A stretch of 64,000 nt of DNA from Paraburkholderia fungorum. Lineage in GTDB: Bacteria > Pseudomonadota > Gammaproteobacteria > Burkholderiales > Burkholderiaceae. The notes beneath the pieces are model-generated. The model was not told where the DNA came from and ran no database searches. It saw only the letters and a program-made list of their open reading frames with translations. How positions within the stretch are numbered: position 1 is the first letter of the stretch; each line of letters begins with the position of its first letter. The stretch is from NCBI RefSeq assembly GCF_003610895.1, contig NZ_MCAS01000067.1:62001-126000 (forward strand). The letters are read 5' to 3'. Below are positions 62,014-64,000 of the stretch, piece by piece. Position numbers and translations under genes: made by a program.

Positions 62014-62604
62014 ATGAGTGTTACTTCGACGAACTATCTGAACTGCAGTCAGGACATCGTCAGCGGCCTGATCGAAACGGTTTCCGCCGTGCTGCTCAAC
62101 AATTTCCCGGTGCTTGAAGTCGATCCTTACGATATCGAACTCGTGCTCGATGCGCTGCGGGTGCTGCGCCCCAAGATGGCGGAACTGGAAACGGTCGACG
62201 CCGTCCTGCATATGCAGCGCGGCAATTGGGACGACGCGATTCAGGTTTTCCACCGGGTCATTGCCGACGCGCCGCGCTTCGCCTACGCCAAGGCGCTGCT
62301 GGCATTCTGTCTGTCGGCCAAGGGCGATCCGAACTGGCGGCGCAGCGCGGGCGAGGCCATGGAAGACAATCCCGATCGCAATACCCGCAGGCTGGTGCGT
62401 GCGCTTGAAGCGCGCGACGATCTGCGCGCGGCGGTGCGCACCTATCGAAGCGGCGGCAAGTTCGAGGTGCCGATGTCGATCGCGACACTCAGCGAAGAAA
62501 GCGACGAGGGCGACGAGAGCGGCGACGAAGCCGCGAGAGTAAGCGCAAAGCCCGCCGCGGCGACGGCAGAGGCGATTCCCCAGCATCACTATCTGCGTAT
62601 CTGA
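62014..62604 (+). CDS. hrpB1: HrpB1 (HrpB1/HrpK family), periplasmic type III component
   Basis: A 196-residue acidic protein with TPR-like helical repeats (LDALRVLRPKMAELETVDAV, GNWDDAIQVFHRVIADAPRF) typical of the HrpB1/HrpK family. In Xanthomonas HrpB1 acts in the periplasm during pilus assembly. Start ATG 62014 gives the family N-terminus MSVTSTNYLNCSQDIVSGLI. First gene of the rightward operon. Confidence 0.88.
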   Translation: MSVTSTNYLNCSQDIVSGLIETVSAVLLNNFPVLEVDPYDIELVLDALRVLRPKMAELETVDAVLHMQRGNWDDAIQVFHRVIADAPRFAYAKALLAFCLSAKGDPNWRRSAGEAMEDNPDRNTRRLVRALEARDDLRAAVRTYRSGGKFEVPMSIATLSEESDEGDESGDEAARVSAKPAAATAEAIPQHHYLRI

Positions 62605-62633
62605 GCCACGGCTCGTATCGCGGGAGACCGGTC

Positions 62634-63023
62634 ATGAGCGTGTCCGTCACGTCAAAGCAGATCGCGGCTGCACTTGAGAAGAGCGCGGCGCAGTCCGCCG
62701 CGGATCCCTCCATGCAGCAACTCGGCGACAAGTTCAAATCGCTGATGCAGCATCCGCGCATGGAGTCGCCGTCGCACGGCCAGAACGACGGCACGAATGT
62801 GGTCTCGAAGCTGGTCGCCTCGCAGGACGCGGAGTTGCAGCGCTCCGTCGACGACGTGGTCAAGCTGTCCGATCACGCCGAGGGCATGTCGATGCAGGAG
62901 ATGACAGCCGCGACGATGAAGGTGACGCTCGAACTGGCGAGCACGCAGCTCGACATGGAAGCGAAGATGAGTGTCGTCGATTCGTCGAAATCGTCGCTCG
63001 AAACCCTGATGAAGAATCAATAG
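62634..63023 (+). CDS. hrpB2: HrpB2, inner rod-type protein (YscI counterpart)
   Basis: A 129-residue helical protein, with the C-terminal signature MTAATMKVTLELASTQLDME then AKMSVVDSSKSSLETLMKNQ, in line with HrpB2/YscI inner rod proteins. It is exported early and its secretion is controlled by HrcU and HpaC/HpaP-type switches. Second gene of the operon, 29 bp from hrpB1. Confidence 0.88.
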   Translation: MSVSVTSKQIAAALEKSAAQSAADPSMQQLGDKFKSLMQHPRMESPSHGQNDGTNVVSKLVASQDAELQRSVDDVVKLSDHAEGMSMQEMTAATMKVTLELASTQLDMEAKMSVVDSSKSSLETLMKNQ

Positions 63024-63026
63024 CGC

Positions 63027-63854
63027 ATGTCCGCAACCAATCTCGATACGGTGAGCGCGATGCGGCGCTGGACGCGGCGCGGCGCGGTGTGCACGATGCT
63101 CGTGCTGTGCGTGGCGCTGGCCGGATGCCAGAAGGAGCTCTACGGCAACCTGTCGGAGCAGGACGTCAACGAGATGGTCGTCGCGCTGCTGGAGCAGGGC
63201 GTCAATGCGACGAAAGCGAGTTCGGACGACGGCAAGACCTGGGCGCTCGACGTCGACCAGAGCCAGATGGTCCGCGCCATGGAAGTGCTGCGCGCGCGCG
63301 GTCTGCCGCACAGCAAGTATGACGACCTCGGCAGCCTCTTCAAGAAGGACGGCCTCGTGTCGACGCCGACCGAGGAGCGCGTGCGCTTCATCTACGGTTT
63401 GTCTCAGGAGCTGTCGTCGACGTTGTCGAAAATCGACGGCGTGATCGTCGCGCGGGTCCAGATCGTGTTGCCGAACAACGATCCGCTGGCGCAGCAGATC
63501 AAGCCGTCGTCGGCGTCCGTCTTCATCAAGTACCGGCCCGACTCCGATGCGAGCACACTCGTGCCGCAGATCAAGACCCTCGTGATGCACAGCGTCGAGG
63601 GGCTCACTTACGACGCGGTTAGCGTCACCGCGGTGCCGGCCGACCCGGTAGACCTGTCGCGTTTGCCGCAGGCACAGTCGTCGCCGCTACAGATGATCGT
63701 TGCGGCAGCGTTGGTGTTCCTCGTGTGCGCGGCGGCTCTCTTCGTATGGATGAAGCGTGGCGTGCCGGCGAACTTCACCGTGAGCGGCCTGGGTGCGCGG
63801 CTTAACGCGCTGCTCGCACGGCTGCGGCGCGTCAAGCCGACAACCTCCGCCTGA
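63027..63854 (+). CDS. hrcJ: HrcJ, inner ring lipoprotein (YscJ/FliF family)
   Basis: A 275-residue lipoprotein: signal with lipobox LAGC (Cys34), then ring-building domains [40 protein letters not shown] and SVFIKYR, and a C-terminal transmembrane helix ([20 protein letters not shown]). The stop overlaps the next start (TGATG). Confidence 0.95.
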   Translation: MSATNLDTVSAMRRWTRRGAVCTMLVLCVALAGCQKELYGNLSEQDVNEMVVALLEQGVNATKASSDDGKTWALDVDQSQMVRAMEVLRARGLPHSKYDDLGSLFKKDGLVSTPTEERVRFIYGLSQELSSTLSKIDGVIVARVQIVLPNNDPLAQQIKPSSASVFIKYRPDSDASTLVPQIKTLVMHSVEGLTYDAVSVTAVPADPVDLSRLPQAQSSPLQMIVAAALVFLVCAAALFVWMKRGVPANFTVSGLGARLNALLARLRRVKPTTSA

Positions 63855-64000
63855 TGGCCGCCTCGACTGCGTTTCCCTTTGCGCGGACGGCGGCCGCGTT
63901 TGCCGCGTACGAGCGCAATGCCCGTGAAGCGGTGTGCTGGGCCCATCCGTCATGGCTTGCCGGCGCGTTGGGTGTAGAAGCCGGCGCGCTTGAAGGTTTG
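63854..64000 (+). CDS. hrpB4: HrpB4-like type III secretion protein (partial, cut by window end)
   Basis: The first 49 residues, [20 protein letters not shown] then RNAREAVCWAHPSWLAGALG, of a gene coupled to hrcJ by TGATG overlap. Position after hrcJ is that of HrpB4, the sorting-platform adaptor. Sequence is too short to prove the family. Confidence 0.7.
   Translation, partial: MAASTAFPFARTAAAFAAYERNAREAVCWAHPSWLAGALGVEAGALEGL

Noticed and set aside
1-64000. CRISPR arrays, insertion sequences or prophage genes
   Set aside because: No regularly spaced repeats, transposase or integrase motifs were seen in any frame.

Overview
The window is high-GC chromosomal DNA from a beta-proteobacterium, most likely a Paraburkholderia/Burkholderia species. 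The evidence is the gene orders xseB-ispA-dxs-folE2 and rpsU-yqeY-dnaG-rpoD, a BPSS1780-type membrane protein next to a choline-kinase-like homoserine kinase, DUF3563, and an RpoD with a long Lys/Ala-rich N-terminus. No insertion sequences, prophage genes or CRISPR arrays were seen. Species cannot be fixed from the sequence alone.

Left part (1-40 kb) is housekeeping and stress functions. It opens with the end of a RES/Xre toxin-antitoxin pair, then ArgP and a second LysR regulator, a tautomerase, and a molybdate locus (modE facing modABC, with a ModE-type operator in front of modA). Next come a PAP2 phosphatase, a PHB-depolymerase-family esterase, DUF3563, DNA photolyase, the ohr/ohrR peroxide pair, thrB, AMP nucleosidase and a split chromate transporter with a divergent LysR gene. 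These are followed by a LOG-family protein, polA, NDH-2, a Tat-exported dienelactone hydrolase, a rhodanese and a Rieske oxygenase. The isoprenoid/folate run xseB-ispA-dxs-folE2, tsaD, and the macromolecular synthesis operon rpsU-yqeY-dnaG-rpoD close this part.

At 40.17-40.50 kb lies a tRNA-Ile(CAU) gene split by a compact group I intron of about 250 nt. P1, P2, P3, P4, P7, P8 and P9 can all be drawn by hand, and exon joining restores a perfect anticodon arm.

Right part (40.7-64 kb) is a Hrp-type type III secretion island with the Xanthomonas/Ralstonia group 2 order. The leftward operon is hrcU-hrcV-hpaP-hrcQ-hrcR-hrcS-hpaA-hrcD-hrpD6-hrpE-hpaB. The divergent rightward operon is hrpB1-hrpB2-hrcJ-hrpB4, cut by the window end. 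Between the tRNA and the apparatus are candidate effectors: an 828-residue protein with an OTU-like protease signature, a J-domain protein split by a frameshift, a 1103-residue AWR-like protein, and a 113-residue unknown. Six promoters carry an exact TTCG-N16-TTCG (hrpII/PIP) box followed 30-32 nt later by a -10-like hexamer: the two apparatus operons and these four genes. This ties the unknown genes to one HrpB/HrpX-type regulon and is the main discovery lead. The AraC-type activator itself and hrcN/hrcT/hrcC are not in the window and are expected to the right.
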